From the NCBI GenBank assembly GCA_029262065.1, contig JAJDAC010000020.1, positions 1 to 64,000 on the forward strand: DNA of 64,000 nt, written 5' to 3'. The position numbers were made by a program, and so were the translations under genes. Each line of letters opens with the position of its first letter. Positions within the stretch are counted from its first letter, which is position 1. The stretch is from Candidatus Krumholzibacteriota bacterium (GTDB lineage: Bacteria; Krumholzibacteriota; Krumholzibacteriia; JAJRXK01). This document shows, piece by piece, positions 47,315 through 56,240 of the stretch. The notes under the pieces are model-generated. The model saw nothing but the letters and a program-made list of their open reading frames with translations, did not search any database and was not told the DNA's origin.

Positions 47315-47812
47315 CTATTCCGTCAGCGATAGGTGGAATTGGAAGTTGTTCTCCTTGTTGAGAATGAATGAATCTCTATCCAATCCATCTTTGAAGATGC
47401 TGAAGACGCTCCGGCTATCTCGAATATTCGTGAAGCCATGGTTCTTGATCCATACCTCTTCCACGACCTCCGGAAAATCGGCTAGTTCGAACACCACCGT
47501 CGTTGCATGTCCGAGCTTCACGAAGCCATTGCCGAGCGTCACGTCGTTGTTATTGATTCGGAGCGCAATCTGCGCTCGCAGGTACTCCAGAAGTAGCTGA
47601 TTGAACTCCTCGGCGGAGGCGTAGGAATCGGCACCGTAAGTGATCCTCACTTCATGTTGGAATGCCGTCATGGGGGCGTTCAACTGCAGCATCCAACGCC
47701 CGAGCGGTTGCTCAACCAGCGTCAAGGAGGAAACGTCGGGTTGATGCGCGCTCGCTGAGGCGGCCGCTAGCCATAGGACAGCTGCAAGGAGTGACGTTGA
47801 TGTCTTTGGCAT
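47315..47812 (-). CDS. Exported DUF6702-like protein
   Basis: A 165-residue protein with signal peptide MPKTSTSLLAAVLWLAAASA and a mature start HQPDVSSLTLVEQPLGRW. The all-beta body (ALRINNNDVTLGNGFVKLGH, VEEVWIKNHGFT) resembles DUF6702 proteins, whose function is unknown. It follows the YHYH gene by 8 bp with AGGGGAT as ribosome binding site, so the two are co-expressed. The 247 bp beyond its end, up to macA, shows nothing recognisable. Confidence 0.6.
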   Translation of the reverse strand: MPKTSTSLLAAVLWLAAASASAHQPDVSSLTLVEQPLGRWMLQLNAPMTAFQHEVRITYGADSYASAEEFNQLLLEYLRAQIALRINNNDVTLGNGFVKLGHATTVVFELADFPEVVEEVWIKNHGFTNIRDSRSVFSIFKDGLDRDSFILNKENNFQFHLSLTE

Positions 47813-47820
47813 GAGATCCC

Positions 47821-48789
47821 CTAGTTGGCGTATGCGCCGTAGAGGCAGTTGATGAAATTGTTCGAACCCGGTGCATCTACGTGATAGTGATAGCCTCTTG
47901 TGTCATCGTAGTGTCCACGGCAGGCATCCAGATCATCCGGTTCACTGCCGTCTTCGTTGAGTTGTTCGTAGATGCCGTGTCCATCAGTGGCGTAGCCGAT
48001 CATCGCCGCATGCCCATCATCCTGCGTCACCTTGGTCGACATTCCCGTAGCCGCATGGTAGTGATAACCCTGATGGACATTGATGTGACCGCCGGCGTCA
48101 TCGAACGGCGCCAGGGTGTAGGCACCCAGGATGTTGTCGACCGGTGCAGACGCCGAGAATTCCACGCCGTTCAGGGCGATTCCCCGGATGGTGGGACCAA
48201 AGCTTCCCGGTCCCATGCCTGCGAAGTTGGCCGCGGTCGTTAGTTTTATCGGCGTGGTGGGGATCAACCATGTTCGCTCAAGATCAGAAATGTAGTCTGG
48301 AATGCATTCCACGCAGAAGTTCTTGTAGGCTTCACCAACATTGGGGTTGGCTGCGTTGATGCAGTCTTCCTCCGTGGCCGTAACGTAGATGTCCCCATTG
48401 GTGTCATACATCAGCCAGGTGTTGTCGTTGTAGAAGGTGGCCATATTGGCGACAAAAGCACCGTCTACATCGTATACCTCGCCGTTCTCCAGCCATATTC
48501 CGCCGGCTTCTTCCCCGTCAGAAATGTTCTCGGGGCACCACGGCCCCATCTCGTGGTCTGTGGGTGTGCTTGCAACAATGTTGTAGCAAGTGGTCACGGT
48601 GCCATCGGACAGCGTGCAGGGCACGGTGGTCACTGTTGTACCAGCCAGAAAATGAGATGGATCAACACCTACAACAACGCCGACAACATCGGAGGTTCCC
48701 GTTTCGGTTACGCCGGTGCTATCGCTGCTGCACGCGGTGATGGTTACGGCCAGCGCGATGGCGGCGGTGAATGGTGTTCTGATGTTCAT
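47821..48789 (-). CDS. YHYH-domain lipoprotein
   Basis: A 322-residue lipoprotein, started at the ATG at 48789; the lipobox is TITAC followed by SSDSTGV. It contains the paired GYHYHAATG and GYHYHVD motifs of YHYH proteins, with HINVHQ and GIYEQLNEDG between, plus several Cys (FCVECI, DACRGHY) that may form disulfides. YHYH proteins are periplasmic or surface proteins of poorly known, possibly metal-related function. Paired with the DUF6702-like gene downstream. Confidence 0.8.
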   Translation of the reverse strand: MNIRTPFTAAIALAVTITACSSDSTGVTETGTSDVVGVVVGVDPSHFLAGTTVTTVPCTLSDGTVTTCYNIVASTPTDHEMGPWCPENISDGEEAGGIWLENGEVYDVDGAFVANMATFYNDNTWLMYDTNGDIYVTATEEDCINAANPNVGEAYKNFCVECIPDYISDLERTWLIPTTPIKLTTAANFAGMGPGSFGPTIRGIALNGVEFSASAPVDNILGAYTLAPFDDAGGHINVHQGYHYHAATGMSTKVTQDDGHAAMIGYATDGHGIYEQLNEDGSEPDDLDACRGHYDDTRGYHYHVDAPGSNNFINCLYGAYAN

Positions 48790-48981
48790 GTGTTCACTCT
48801 TCTTGAAGGCTCTGCGCACTCCGCCGAGGAGCGCTGGTCTTGCTGGGTCATGGTTCCAAACGCACGTTGGCGGCAGACCCTGCTAAAAAAGATGAAATGA
48901 CAGGACGGGGGAGGTGGTCGTTCAGGGTGTCTGGGGGCAGAAGCGGTCATCTGGCGTTCTACGAGCCCGAGTGGTGGGAGA

Positions 48982-49476
48982 TCAACGCCGTCGTGAGTCG
49001 TCGGTCGAGCGTGGGCCCCCAAGCCGTCGACTCCAGGGACTGGCCTTGACGTACTCCTCGCGTTGATCGGCATTGAGCACGGACATCTCAGCAAGCAGGA
49101 CCTCGGTCAGGAGGGAGTCGACGTGGGCGCGAGCCTGCTGGATTTCATGAACGCTTGCCCGAAACACGTCGGGCGCGTCTACGGCGCCACGAAATGTGTT
49201 GCCTGCGGCATCGCGAGACGCCTCAACGCGCATGCGGGCCTCTCGGACCGACGGGAGCAGCGTTTCGTGAACTTCACGGATGGCCGTCTGTTGCTGGGCA
49301 CTGAGCTCCAGGTTGTTGGTCATCCTCTCGAAGTGTCGCTCCAGGACTTCGTCGAGCGTCGGTCGCTGACCTGACGCGCGTCTTTCCAGCGGAGACGGCG
49401 CCCGGCACGCGCGTACAACAAGTCCCGCGTTGAGGCCGAGCGATAGCGCGAGGAGTATGGCCACAGTTCGCCTCAT
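48982..49476 (-). CDS. Spy/CpxP-like periplasmic protein (heavy-metal sensor type)
   Basis: A 164-residue protein with an N-terminal membrane anchor or signal (VAILLALSLGLNAGLVV) and a helical periplasmic part: LDEVLERHFERMTNNLELSA, QQQTAIREVHETLLPSVRE, FRASVHEIQQARAHVDSLLT, LNADQREEYVKA. This four-helix pattern is that of Spy/CpxP/CnrX-like proteins that sense metal or envelope stress. Its ATG overlaps the anti-sigma stop (ATGA), so it is the third gene of a sigma/anti-sigma operon and probably modulates the switch. Confidence 0.75.
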   Translation of the reverse strand: MRRTVAILLALSLGLNAGLVVRACRAPSPLERRASGQRPTLDEVLERHFERMTNNLELSAQQQTAIREVHETLLPSVREARMRVEASRDAAGNTFRGAVDAPDVFRASVHEIQQARAHVDSLLTEVLLAEMSVLNADQREEYVKASPWSRRLGGPRSTDDSRRR

Positions 49477-49889
49477 TCGGTGCTCCCCGCATCAAAAGCG
49501 CTCAGTGCCACGGGGGCACCGTCAACGAGACCGTAGTCGAGTGTAGACCAGAGATCTCCACCTCCTGCATCGGTAGGCGTGGTTGTCGGTATTGCTAGCG
49601 AAACGACAATGCCTATTGCTGCTGCAAATGCCATTCCTCCGGCGAGGCGGAATGTGAAATGGAATGCCGCTGGCGCCTGCAAGCGCGCGGCCACTTTGGG
49701 CCACAAGGATTCCGTCGGCGCCAGCGAGAGCGTGGCCTCTTGCAGGAGGGTCTCGAATCGTGCGTGCTCTTCATAGGCCGAGCGGCATTCGGCGCACGAT
49801 TCCAGGTGGACGCGTATGCGCTCGGAATCACCTGGGTCGAGCTCTCCGCTCGCGTAGGCGGTCAGCCTGACTTTCACATGTTCGGCCAT
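49473..49889 (-). CDS. Zinc-finger anti-sigma factor
   Basis: A 138-residue membrane protein. The N-terminal ZAS domain has HLESCAEC (H-x3-C-x2-C), which in this family binds the cognate ECF sigma factor. One membrane helix (GGMAFAAAIGIVVSLAI) leads to a short periplasmic tail. The start lies inside the sigma gene (AGGAGA upstream), giving a 16-bp overlap. It should hold the upstream-encoded sigma factor inactive until an envelope signal arrives. Confidence 0.85.
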   Translation of the reverse strand: MAEHVKVRLTAYASGELDPGDSERIRVHLESCAECRSAYEEHARFETLLQEATLSLAPTESLWPKVAARLQAPAAFHFTFRLAGGMAFAAAIGIVVSLAIPTTTPTDAGGGDLWSTLDYGLVDGAPVALSAFDAGSTE

Positions 49890-50422
49890 AGCCGGTCTCC
49901 TAACAATGCACGGAGCGTCAGTTTTGCGCGGTGAAGCAATGTCTCCACCGCCGAAACGGTCGTGTCGAGTTCGCGGGCGATGTCGGCATGGCTCATTTCG
50001 GCGTCATAGCGGAGGACAAACGCTTCTCGTTGCCTTTTAGGCAGCTTGTTGAGTGCTTGCTGCAGCGCCTCCCGAAGTTCCCGGCGTTGGACTTCTTCCT
50101 CCACCTGGGGAGCCACTGGAACGTCGTGCTTCGACGGATCGAACGAGATGAACTGGACGATCTTTCGGCGACGAGCTCGACTTCTGGCCAGGTTCCCGGC
50201 GATCCGGAACAACCAACTTGCGAATCGACCCTCGGCCCGATAAGAACCCGCAGATCGACACATCCTGACAAACGTATCCTGTGCCACGTCTTCTGCTTCT
50301 GCCTCGGACCCTAGCGTTCGGGTAAGAAACCCAAGTACCTTGCCTTGCCAGCGCTCGACCAGGACCCTGAAGGCATCTTGGTCTCCGGCGGCGCCGCGAA
50401 CCATGAGCTCATCGTCGGTCAC
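49874..50422 (-). CDS. ECF sigma factor (RpoE-like)
   Basis: A 182-residue sigma-70 family protein. The GTG at 50422 (VTDDELMVRGAAGDQDAF) is preferred over a TTG at 50443, with GGGAG upstream. Region 2 includes EAEDVAQDTFVRMCRSAGSY and FASWLFRIAGNLARSRARRR; region 4 includes LPKRQREAFVLRYDAEMSHA and VSAVETLLHRAKLTLR. It is followed by its membrane anti-sigma factor and the Spy-like protein, an envelope-stress arrangement. Autoregulation is likely, but I could not identify its promoter. Confidence 0.9.
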   Translation of the reverse strand: MTDDELMVRGAAGDQDAFRVLVERWQGKVLGFLTRTLGSEAEAEDVAQDTFVRMCRSAGSYRAEGRFASWLFRIAGNLARSRARRRKIVQFISFDPSKHDVPVAPQVEEEVQRRELREALQQALNKLPKRQREAFVLRYDAEMSHADIARELDTTVSAVETLLHRAKLTLRALLGDRLWPNM

Positions 50423-50617
50423 GCCTTGGCTCTCCCTTCTCAACGCTCGGCGGTCCCCATTCCTGCGCCGAAACTGGCCGGCGCGGGGTCTCTCAGCCGC
50501 ACTGCCCCAGAGGAGGGTGGCTACGCACTGCTATCTGTGGCACTGGCAACGCTCTGGAGACCGTTTGCGCCAATAGCCGAACGCAAGAGTTGAACGATTT
50601 TGAGGGTAGGTGAAAGT

Positions 50618-50631
50618 CGCCAGATCTGGCG
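50618..50631. repeat. Palindrome between kinase and sigma genes
   Basis: CGCCAGATCTGGCG is a perfect 14-bp palindrome flanked by AAGT and ACTT. It lies in the 271-bp gap upstream of the sigma gene and downstream of a kinase gene. It could be an operator; nothing else stands out in the gap. Confidence 0.4.
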
Positions 50632-50693
50632 AGGACTTCTTCTGACGTGAACTCTCGCAGCGGTGGTTAGGGGTTTCTTCTTGGATTGTTGAG

Positions 50694-53003
50694 CTACCGG
50701 TCCGAAACCCCAAGTCGATCCAACAATGCACTCCAACGTGAATCGGCGTGCAATTCGCGCAACCAGGGGTCTACTTTCGCCATCGTCAGCCCAGGGTCTC
50801 GAACCTCGTAGCTTCGGTCCAGCCACTCGAAAGCGAGGTCTGCGTTGCCCCGGGCCGCGTATGCTTGCGCTTTTTGGTATGTGTAGTCGCCGGTAAACGA
50901 GTCTAGAGCTGCCAGGGCCAAGTCGGACGCCTTGGGGTCACGAAGTGCTTGTTCGGCCGCTGCCAGTCCCACGTACTTGGCGGGTTCCTTGCCCATCTTT
51001 GCGAACGCGTCGCGTGCATCTCGCGGCTGTCCTTCCAGCCACAAGATCAAGCCATCGATGAATGGCGTTGGACGCTGCGTCAGTTCGTAGTACTGCGCGA
51101 TATTTTCTCGTGCTTTGCTGAAGTGTCCCGCGAGCGCGTGAAGGTTTGCGCTCATCCAATGCAGAAGGGAATTCAAAGGGTCCAGGTCGATCGCCCGCCG
51201 CAACAGCCGCCCGGCCTCGTCCAGGCGTCCGGCATACATGGCTTGAATCCCAGCATTTCCTACGACGACGCTGCTGCCTGGCGCCAGTGCCAACGCCCGA
51301 CGGGCGGACTCGTCGGCCGCAGCAAAATTCCAGTTCTCGCGCAAGAGTACCGTCATGCGCGAATGCGCGGTGGCCAGGTCTGGATCGAGTTCCAAAGCCC
51401 GTTCCAGAGCTTCTTTCATCTGGCTTCGGGCTGCCTGGGCTTGGTTGGCGTCCGTGGACAGCTGCAGCTTCACAGCGTATGCCATGCCGATCTCAGACCA
51501 GACCGCGGCCGAGGATGGATCATGCAACTGCGCGGTCTCCAATGCTCGCATGGCTTCTTCAACATTCTCCGGCGATCGAAGACGCAGCGCATGCCGAGCG
51601 CGCAAGATGGCGTCGTAGACCGCGGTTGATGGTGCGGCGGGAAACTCCCCGGACAGAGTCAGTTCGAGCACGTTGGTCATCATGGTGGCGATGTCGTGCT
51701 GGACCGCAAACACGTCATCGAGCTCTCGCTCGTAGGTCTTGGACCATTCTACGAATCCGCTGTTGGCGTCGATCAATTGGGCTGTAACTCGCAAAGATAA
51801 TCCGTGTTTGCGAACGCTTCCTTGAACCAGGTGGGTCACGTTCATTCGGTGGCCGATCGTGGGCAGGTCCTCGTCCCCGTGATACCTCGCTTGTTGTCCT
51901 GCAACGCGAAGGCGCGGCACCTTTACCAGTAGGTCGATGAGTTCGGTAACGAGCCCTTCGGTGAAGTAACCTTGATCGCGATCGGGGCTCAGGTCATCGA
52001 AGGGGAGGAAAGCCACGGAGGCGAGATCAGAAGACTGCTCCCAGGGGAAGGGTAGTGGCTCGACTACGTTGTCGGCTCGGTCTGGCCTTAGCACCATGAC
52101 CATTAGCAGGGCAATTGCTAGAATCGTCGCCAACCACTTCCATGGAAAAGCCGTGCTTGCTTCCATCTGCGCCCGCGCTGCGGTCAGGTCGTTTCGCAGC
52201 TCGATCGCCGACTGGTACCGATCCGCGGTTTTCTTGGCTAGACACCTCCCGACGGTGCCTTCCAGGAGTGGCGACACCTCGGGCCTCAGGGACGAAAGGG
52301 GCGCGGGATCATCGCGGAGGATTGAGGTGAGGATATCGGTGCGGCTGGCTCCGGTGAATGGAAGCTGGGCCCCAATTGCCTGGTAGAGGAGCACACCGAA
52401 CGAAAAGAGGTCAGAGGTCGCAGCGACCTTCTCTCCTCGGGCTTGCTCTGGTGACATATACGGCACGCTTCCGATCACTGCGTGCTTCTGGGTCAAGGGT
52501 CGTGTGGAGGCGTCGTGGGCTACTTCGTGCGACACGCTGGAGAACGCAAGGCCAAAGTCCAGCAGTTTCGGGGTCCCTTGTTTTGTCACGACCACGTTCT
52601 GCGGTTTGATGTCCCGATGGATAATGTTTCCTCTGTGTGCCGTGGCGATGGCGTCGGCGAGGGCGATGGCGATATCAAGCGTGTCTCGCAACGATAGCTC
52701 GCCTGATGCCATCACGCGGTCCAACGACCGTCCTTCGACCAACTCCATATCCAGGTAGCGGCGTCCGTCAAATTTCGGAGCCGAATGCAGGGCAACGATG
52801 TTGGGGTGATCGAGGGAAGCAATGGCCGTTACTTCGCGGTCGATTCGTTTGGCGAGGTTGCGATCCTGTGCAAGTTCGGGGCGAAGTGCCTTGAGAGCTA
52901 TCTCGCGTTTCAGATTGTGGTCGTAGGCTCGATAGACTACTCCCATTCCGCCTTCGCCGAGCTTTTCCCGAATCTCGTAGTGGCCGACGTAAGTGCCAAT
53001 CAT
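50694..53003 (-). CDS. Ser/Thr kinase with TolB-N-like and TPR domains
   Basis: A 769-residue membrane kinase from the ATG at 53003 (MIGTYVGHYEIREKLGEGGM). Kinase motifs are intact: GEGGMGVV, Lys in IALKAL, IHRDIKPQN, DFG, and YMSPEQARGE in the activation segment. A membrane helix (WLATILAIALLMVMVL) lies near 300. After it comes a TolB-N/adenylate-cyclase-associated type domain (VAFLPFDDLSPDRDQGYFTE, VTHLVQGSVRKHGLSLRVTA) and about six TPR units. Targets are unknown. The upstream open frame extends to 53099, but its sequence is not kinase-like. Confidence 0.9.
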   Translation of the reverse strand: MIGTYVGHYEIREKLGEGGMGVVYRAYDHNLKREIALKALRPELAQDRNLAKRIDREVTAIASLDHPNIVALHSAPKFDGRRYLDMELVEGRSLDRVMASGELSLRDTLDIAIALADAIATAHRGNIIHRDIKPQNVVVTKQGTPKLLDFGLAFSSVSHEVAHDASTRPLTQKHAVIGSVPYMSPEQARGEKVAATSDLFSFGVLLYQAIGAQLPFTGASRTDILTSILRDDPAPLSSLRPEVSPLLEGTVGRCLAKKTADRYQSAIELRNDLTAARAQMEASTAFPWKWLATILAIALLMVMVLRPDRADNVVEPLPFPWEQSSDLASVAFLPFDDLSPDRDQGYFTEGLVTELIDLLVKVPRLRVAGQQARYHGDEDLPTIGHRMNVTHLVQGSVRKHGLSLRVTAQLIDANSGFVEWSKTYERELDDVFAVQHDIATMMTNVLELTLSGEFPAAPSTAVYDAILRARHALRLRSPENVEEAMRALETAQLHDPSSAAVWSEIGMAYAVKLQLSTDANQAQAARSQMKEALERALELDPDLATAHSRMTVLLRENWNFAAADESARRALALAPGSSVVVGNAGIQAMYAGRLDEAGRLLRRAIDLDPLNSLLHWMSANLHALAGHFSKARENIAQYYELTQRPTPFIDGLILWLEGQPRDARDAFAKMGKEPAKYVGLAAAEQALRDPKASDLALAALDSFTGDYTYQKAQAYAARGNADLAFEWLDRSYEVRDPGLTMAKVDPWLRELHADSRWSALLDRLGVSDR

Positions 53004-53144
53004 CGCGGACCTACCAGGGTAATGTTGATTGTCTGCTATGTGATCAGCGGCGACTGCCTCGAGATAGGCCTTCTGGTGAGATTGTTGATTGTAGAACACT
53101 CTCAGTACGTCGCAAGAATGATCTGAAGGATACCCTTCACTTCC

Positions 53145-53533
53145 ACTTCACGAGCAGCCGCTACCCGAATTGACCATCGGTTCAGCCCGGGGTTCGAGGT
53201 CGCGGGCACCGTGGCACGAGTTGGCGCCGACGTGCGTACCGTTCGTGAGGGCGATCGGGTGCAGTTGGGTGCGACCGCGTGCTTCGACTCACGCGGGAAC
53301 TGGGAAGGTCCATTGCTGGAAGCCGTTGGTGAGCGGGGACTGGACATCGCCCTGGGTCCCGTGGGGGGAGCTGCGACAGCGGCGTGTCGCCGACAACTCG
53401 GTCCGATGGGGCGACTTGTGGTCTACGGTATGAGCCAAGCGGTCCCCGGCCGCCGCCGCAATTGGTTTGCCGCCGCTCTCGCCGTCGACCCGCTCGCCCA
53501 CCGCGAACAAGCGCTCCACCTGCGCTTTGCACA
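53145..53533 (+). pseudogene. Remnant of an MDR quinone oxidoreductase
   Basis: The frame reads FSPGFEVAGTVARVGADVRT, VREGDRVQLG, the GFEVAGTV...GDRV motif of medium-chain dehydrogenases. It then jumps to LEAVGERGLDIALGPVGGAA and RQLGPMGRLVVYGMSQ, normally about 100 residues later. The Rossmann-fold centre (AAAGGVG) is deleted and the N-terminus is missing. A convergent amidotransferase gene cuts off the end. Confidence 0.75.
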
Positions 53534-53536
53534 GTC

Positions 53537-54400
53537 TCAAAGAAGATCGGTCAAGTCGTCCATGGTTACGCTGGGGCCACCATCTACTACCGCGACCTTT
53601 CCATTGTCGACGGTTGCCCAATGAGGGTCTTCGGAGAGTCTTTCCGAGGACACGATCGCACTTGCCCGGTGGCCGGGCCGGCCCGTCATACGGGAGACCC
53701 CGTTCTCGCAGGAGTAGCGCGATCCCACGCAGTAGTGCAGCGATGGGACGTCGGTCTCGCCAAGCGCAAAGCGGGAAGCCACGATCGACGTGCCGTTGGA
53801 GACACAGAAATTCAGGACGATCGGCGCGGGTTCTTTGTCCGACCGCCACCACTCTAGTAGTTTCTCGATCGTGCGCCGGAGAGCGCGCCGGAGTTCGTCG
53901 GTTTCGAACTGGCGAACCAGGGGGCCTTCGAGAAGAGAGAGGAAGAGCACGAAAGCCAGCTCGGAGTCTGTGTTACCGGCGATCCTGGCGACGAGCGAGT
54001 CCGCCGCCTGATGGCAGACGCGCTTATGAAGCCTGCCGCGTCCCGGGATGTCTCCATTGTGCATCCAAAGCAAGTTCCCGCTCTGGAAGGGGTGACAGTT
54101 CGCCCGGTTCACCGGATCGAAGCGTCGCGCCGCGCGGATGTGCGCGAGAACGCATGAAGGGGCGATCTTGGATGCCATGGATCGTAGGTTCGCGTTGTTC
54201 CAGACTGGACTCAGATCCTTGAAGACCGCCGGTTCCGGGTGAGTCGCGAGGTTGTACCAGCCGATTCCGAATCCGTCCGCGTTGATCCGGGTCCGGCTCT
54301 CCATGGCTTCGGCCGCCTGGTGGACGAGGCTGTTCTTTGGCTTGTACACGAGGTCGGCAAGGGGGAGGGGAGCGCCGAGGTAGGAGAGGTAGCGACACAC
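53537..54400 (-). CDS. Class II glutamine amidotransferase (EgtC/YafJ-like)
   Basis: A 287-residue enzyme from a GTG with AAGGAG 7 nt upstream. After Met removal Cys2 (CRYLSYLG) would be the N-terminal nucleophile. NADGFGIGWYN, VLAHIRAARR, NCHPFQSGNLLWMHNG and NTDSELAF are the signatures of the GATase_4 family, which includes EgtC of ergothioneine biosynthesis and YafJ. No synthase partner is adjacent, so the substrate (a gamma-glutamyl compound or glutamine) is unknown. Confidence 0.9.
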   Translation of the reverse strand: MCRYLSYLGAPLPLADLVYKPKNSLVHQAAEAMESRTRINADGFGIGWYNLATHPEPAVFKDLSPVWNNANLRSMASKIAPSCVLAHIRAARRFDPVNRANCHPFQSGNLLWMHNGDIPGRGRLHKRVCHQAADSLVARIAGNTDSELAFVLFLSLLEGPLVRQFETDELRRALRRTIEKLLEWWRSDKEPAPIVLNFCVSNGTSIVASRFALGETDVPSLHYCVGSRYSCENGVSRMTGRPGHRASAIVSSERLSEDPHWATVDNGKVAVVDGGPSVTMDDLTDLL

Positions 54401-54626
54401 GAGCGGGCTCCTTTCGGTGTCTTGAAGATAGAGCCAATCGTCACTCGCTTCGTAGCGAACGTGTGACCTCGTCTCTACCCGTCGATCCGAACCGGCGAAC
54501 GGGCTACCAGGTCAAGATGGCCACGTCGGCGCGAAAGATGCACAGGTAGTCCCACGTGGAGTGCCCGCTTTCCCGTCGAATCCCCGATGGCCAACCATGG
54601 GCAACTCCAGGAAACGAGAGGCAACA

Positions 54627-55283
54627 ATGAGAGCTCCCATTCTCGCCCTGACCCTCGTCTTTATGGTCTCCATTATGCCCGCCTCGGCCCGCGCGCAGAG
54701 CTGCGCCGACGAGCCGTTGCACAAGAATTACAACGGAGCCGGTCAGGTCACCTGTCCCTGTTTCGCTACTGGCGAGCAGGCCGGCGCGATCTTCAACGTT
54801 CCCGCCGATCACTATCCCATCGAGATTCTCAGAGTGGGTGTGGGTTGGGGCTCGCAAGGTGGGGCCACTCCGCCGGCATTTGAGGCCGCCGTACACATCT
54901 ACGCCGGTGGCCTTCCCAATCCCGGCGCGCCCATCTACACGCTGGTGGGGCCTCAGCTGACCGACGGCGTCATCAACGAATACAACCTGGAACCGGCGCC
55001 GGGAGAAATCACCGTTGATTCGGGTCCCTTTCTCGTTGCATTGGAGTTCGCCACTTCCAACTCTGGAAACTTCAGCGCGGCCAGCGTCGTGCACGACGGC
55101 GATGGCTGCCAGCCCGGGATGAACGCGATCTTCGCCGTTCCCGGAGGCTGGATGGACGCGTGCGTGGCCGGCGTAACCGGCGATTGGGTTTTCACGCTGG
55201 TCTACCGTCAGACGGGGTGCGAGGTACCGATCGAGCTGCACTCTTTCGGCGACGTGAAGTCGCTGTTCGGTACGGACGAGTAA
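54627..55283 (+). CDS. Exported protein with SFGDVKSLF C-terminal tail
   Basis: A 218-residue exported protein; the ATG at 54627 has GAGAGG upstream and a signal peptide ending at ARA. The mature part starts QSCADEPLHKNYNGAGQVTC, with a CPC motif, followed by a beta-sandwich (AGAIFNVPADHYPIEILRVG, AAVHIYAGGLPNPGAPIYTL). Cys residues at several points suggest disulfides. The end SFGDVKSLFGTDE fits the nine-residue tail of the beta-helix proteins. No enzymatic motif is seen. Confidence 0.75.
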   Translation: MRAPILALTLVFMVSIMPASARAQSCADEPLHKNYNGAGQVTCPCFATGEQAGAIFNVPADHYPIEILRVGVGWGSQGGATPPAFEAAVHIYAGGLPNPGAPIYTLVGPQLTDGVINEYNLEPAPGEITVDSGPFLVALEFATSNSGNFSAASVVHDGDGCQPGMNAIFAVPGGWMDACVAGVTGDWVFTLVYRQTGCEVPIELHSFGDVKSLFGTDE

Positions 55284-55309
55284 CCCGGGCCTCGCCTGGT
55301 GAACTCAAG

Positions 55310-55822
55310 TCAGTATCTACTCAGACCAGCCTGACGGATGATCTGATCACGATCGACCGAGACCTCGTAGGGAAAGACATCCACACCGTAGGTCTCTCGA
55401 AACGTGAACTCCACGTCTCGCAGGATGGCGAAGCTCAGTCCTTTCTCTTCCCGGTACTGCGCAATCTCCGCGCTCGATTGTTCCGCGATTCCCACCACTT
55501 CCTCGGTGCGGATCTGTCCGGCGTCGATTCGACTCTGCCAGCGCTCGACGGCATCGCCACACGGCGAGCATTGGGGATCGAGGAACAGCACGGTGACGTC
55601 ATGCCCGCTGGCCCATGCCGCGAGAGTTGCCTCTTCGCCCGAAGCGGCCGCAAGGCGAACGTCAGGGAACCGGGTTCCCTCCAGGAGCCCGGTGCGTACC
55701 ATGGGAATTGCAGCGGTCGGCTGGTTCGACGAGGGTCCGAGCCACCGACCGCCCAAGTAGCCGAGCCCACCAACGGCCATCACGGTGGCGGCCAGGGCAA
55801 CGGTTCGCATCAGATTATTCAC
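55310..55822 (-). CDS. Membrane-anchored redoxin with CSPC active site
   Basis: A 170-residue thioredoxin-fold protein. The start is GTG at 55822 (ATG at 55810 is possible), followed by a membrane anchor (TVALAATVMAVGGLGYLGG). The fold shows VTVLFLDPQCSPCGDAVERW with CSPC as redox motif, and the later FPYEVSVD cis-Pro region. Similar proteins (TlpA or MauD-like) reduce or isomerise periplasmic disulfides. It begins 8 bp after a gene for a small Cys-rich exported peptide, a likely substrate. Confidence 0.8.
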   Translation of the reverse strand: MNNLMRTVALAATVMAVGGLGYLGGRWLGPSSNQPTAAIPMVRTGLLEGTRFPDVRLAAASGEEATLAAWASGHDVTVLFLDPQCSPCGDAVERWQSRIDAGQIRTEEVVGIAEQSSAEIAQYREEKGLSFAILRDVEFTFRETYGVDVFPYEVSVDRDQIIRQAGLSRY

Positions 55823-55830
55823 GGTTCAGC

Positions 55831-56055
55831 CTACACTCCGCCCGGGTCGCCCTCACAGTAGATGCGACTCGACTCGCAGAAGTAGAAGCCGGCCCCCATG
55901 CAGCATTCGTACAGGATATGATTCCGGCACTCGGTCCAGCAGTAGAGCCACGCCACGGGGACCTGCGGCACGGCCTCTGCTTCGGAAACGCGGGTGCCCA
56001 GACCGATTCCGAGTCCGAGCGCGGCGATGAGAACCAACAGAACGACTTTGTGCAT
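55831..56055 (-). CDS. Small exported Cys-rich peptide
   Basis: A 74-residue peptide from the ATG at 56055 (AAAGG upstream). The signal sequence (VVLLVLIAALGLGIGLG) is followed by a mature part of about 45 residues: VAWLYCWTECRNHILYECCM and then FYFCESSRIYCEGDPGGV. Its six Cys in C-x3-C-x7-CC-x6-C-x6-C spacing could form three disulfides. No family is recognised; toxin-, bacteriocin- or redox-carrier-like roles are all open. It is co-transcribed with the redoxin. Confidence 0.65.
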   Translation of the reverse strand: MHKVVLLVLIAALGLGIGLGTRVSEAEAVPQVPVAWLYCWTECRNHILYECCMGAGFYFCESSRIYCEGDPGGV

Positions 56056-56225
56056 ATTGTCTGCCTTTCGCGGTGTTTGAGAGAAGCTCGCGGGCACACT
56101 TCGGATCATGCGACAGAAATCGATTCTGTCGTCGTCGCGCCATCCCGCGTCACCTGGTCATGCGTCATCCGTTGTCAGTTCTTGCAAAACTGTTTTCGGA
56201 TGGGTTGAATCGGTCCCACCAGCTA

Positions 56226-56234
56226 TGACAGAAT
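56226..56234 (+). promoter_or_regulatory. Extended -10-like box ahead of ECF sigma gene
   Basis: TGACAGAAT resembles the TG-n-TAnnnT boxes with one mismatch and lies exactly 6 nt before the ATG at 56241, which has no Shine-Dalgarno. TTGCAAAAC about 50 bp upstream is too far to be its -35. Confidence 0.35.
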
Positions 56235-56240
56235 TGGTGT

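Noticed and set aside
53004-53099. N-terminal extension of the TPR kinase to 53099
   Set aside because: The added 32 residues are not kinase-like, and the ATG at 53003 begins directly with the domain (GTYVGHYEI).
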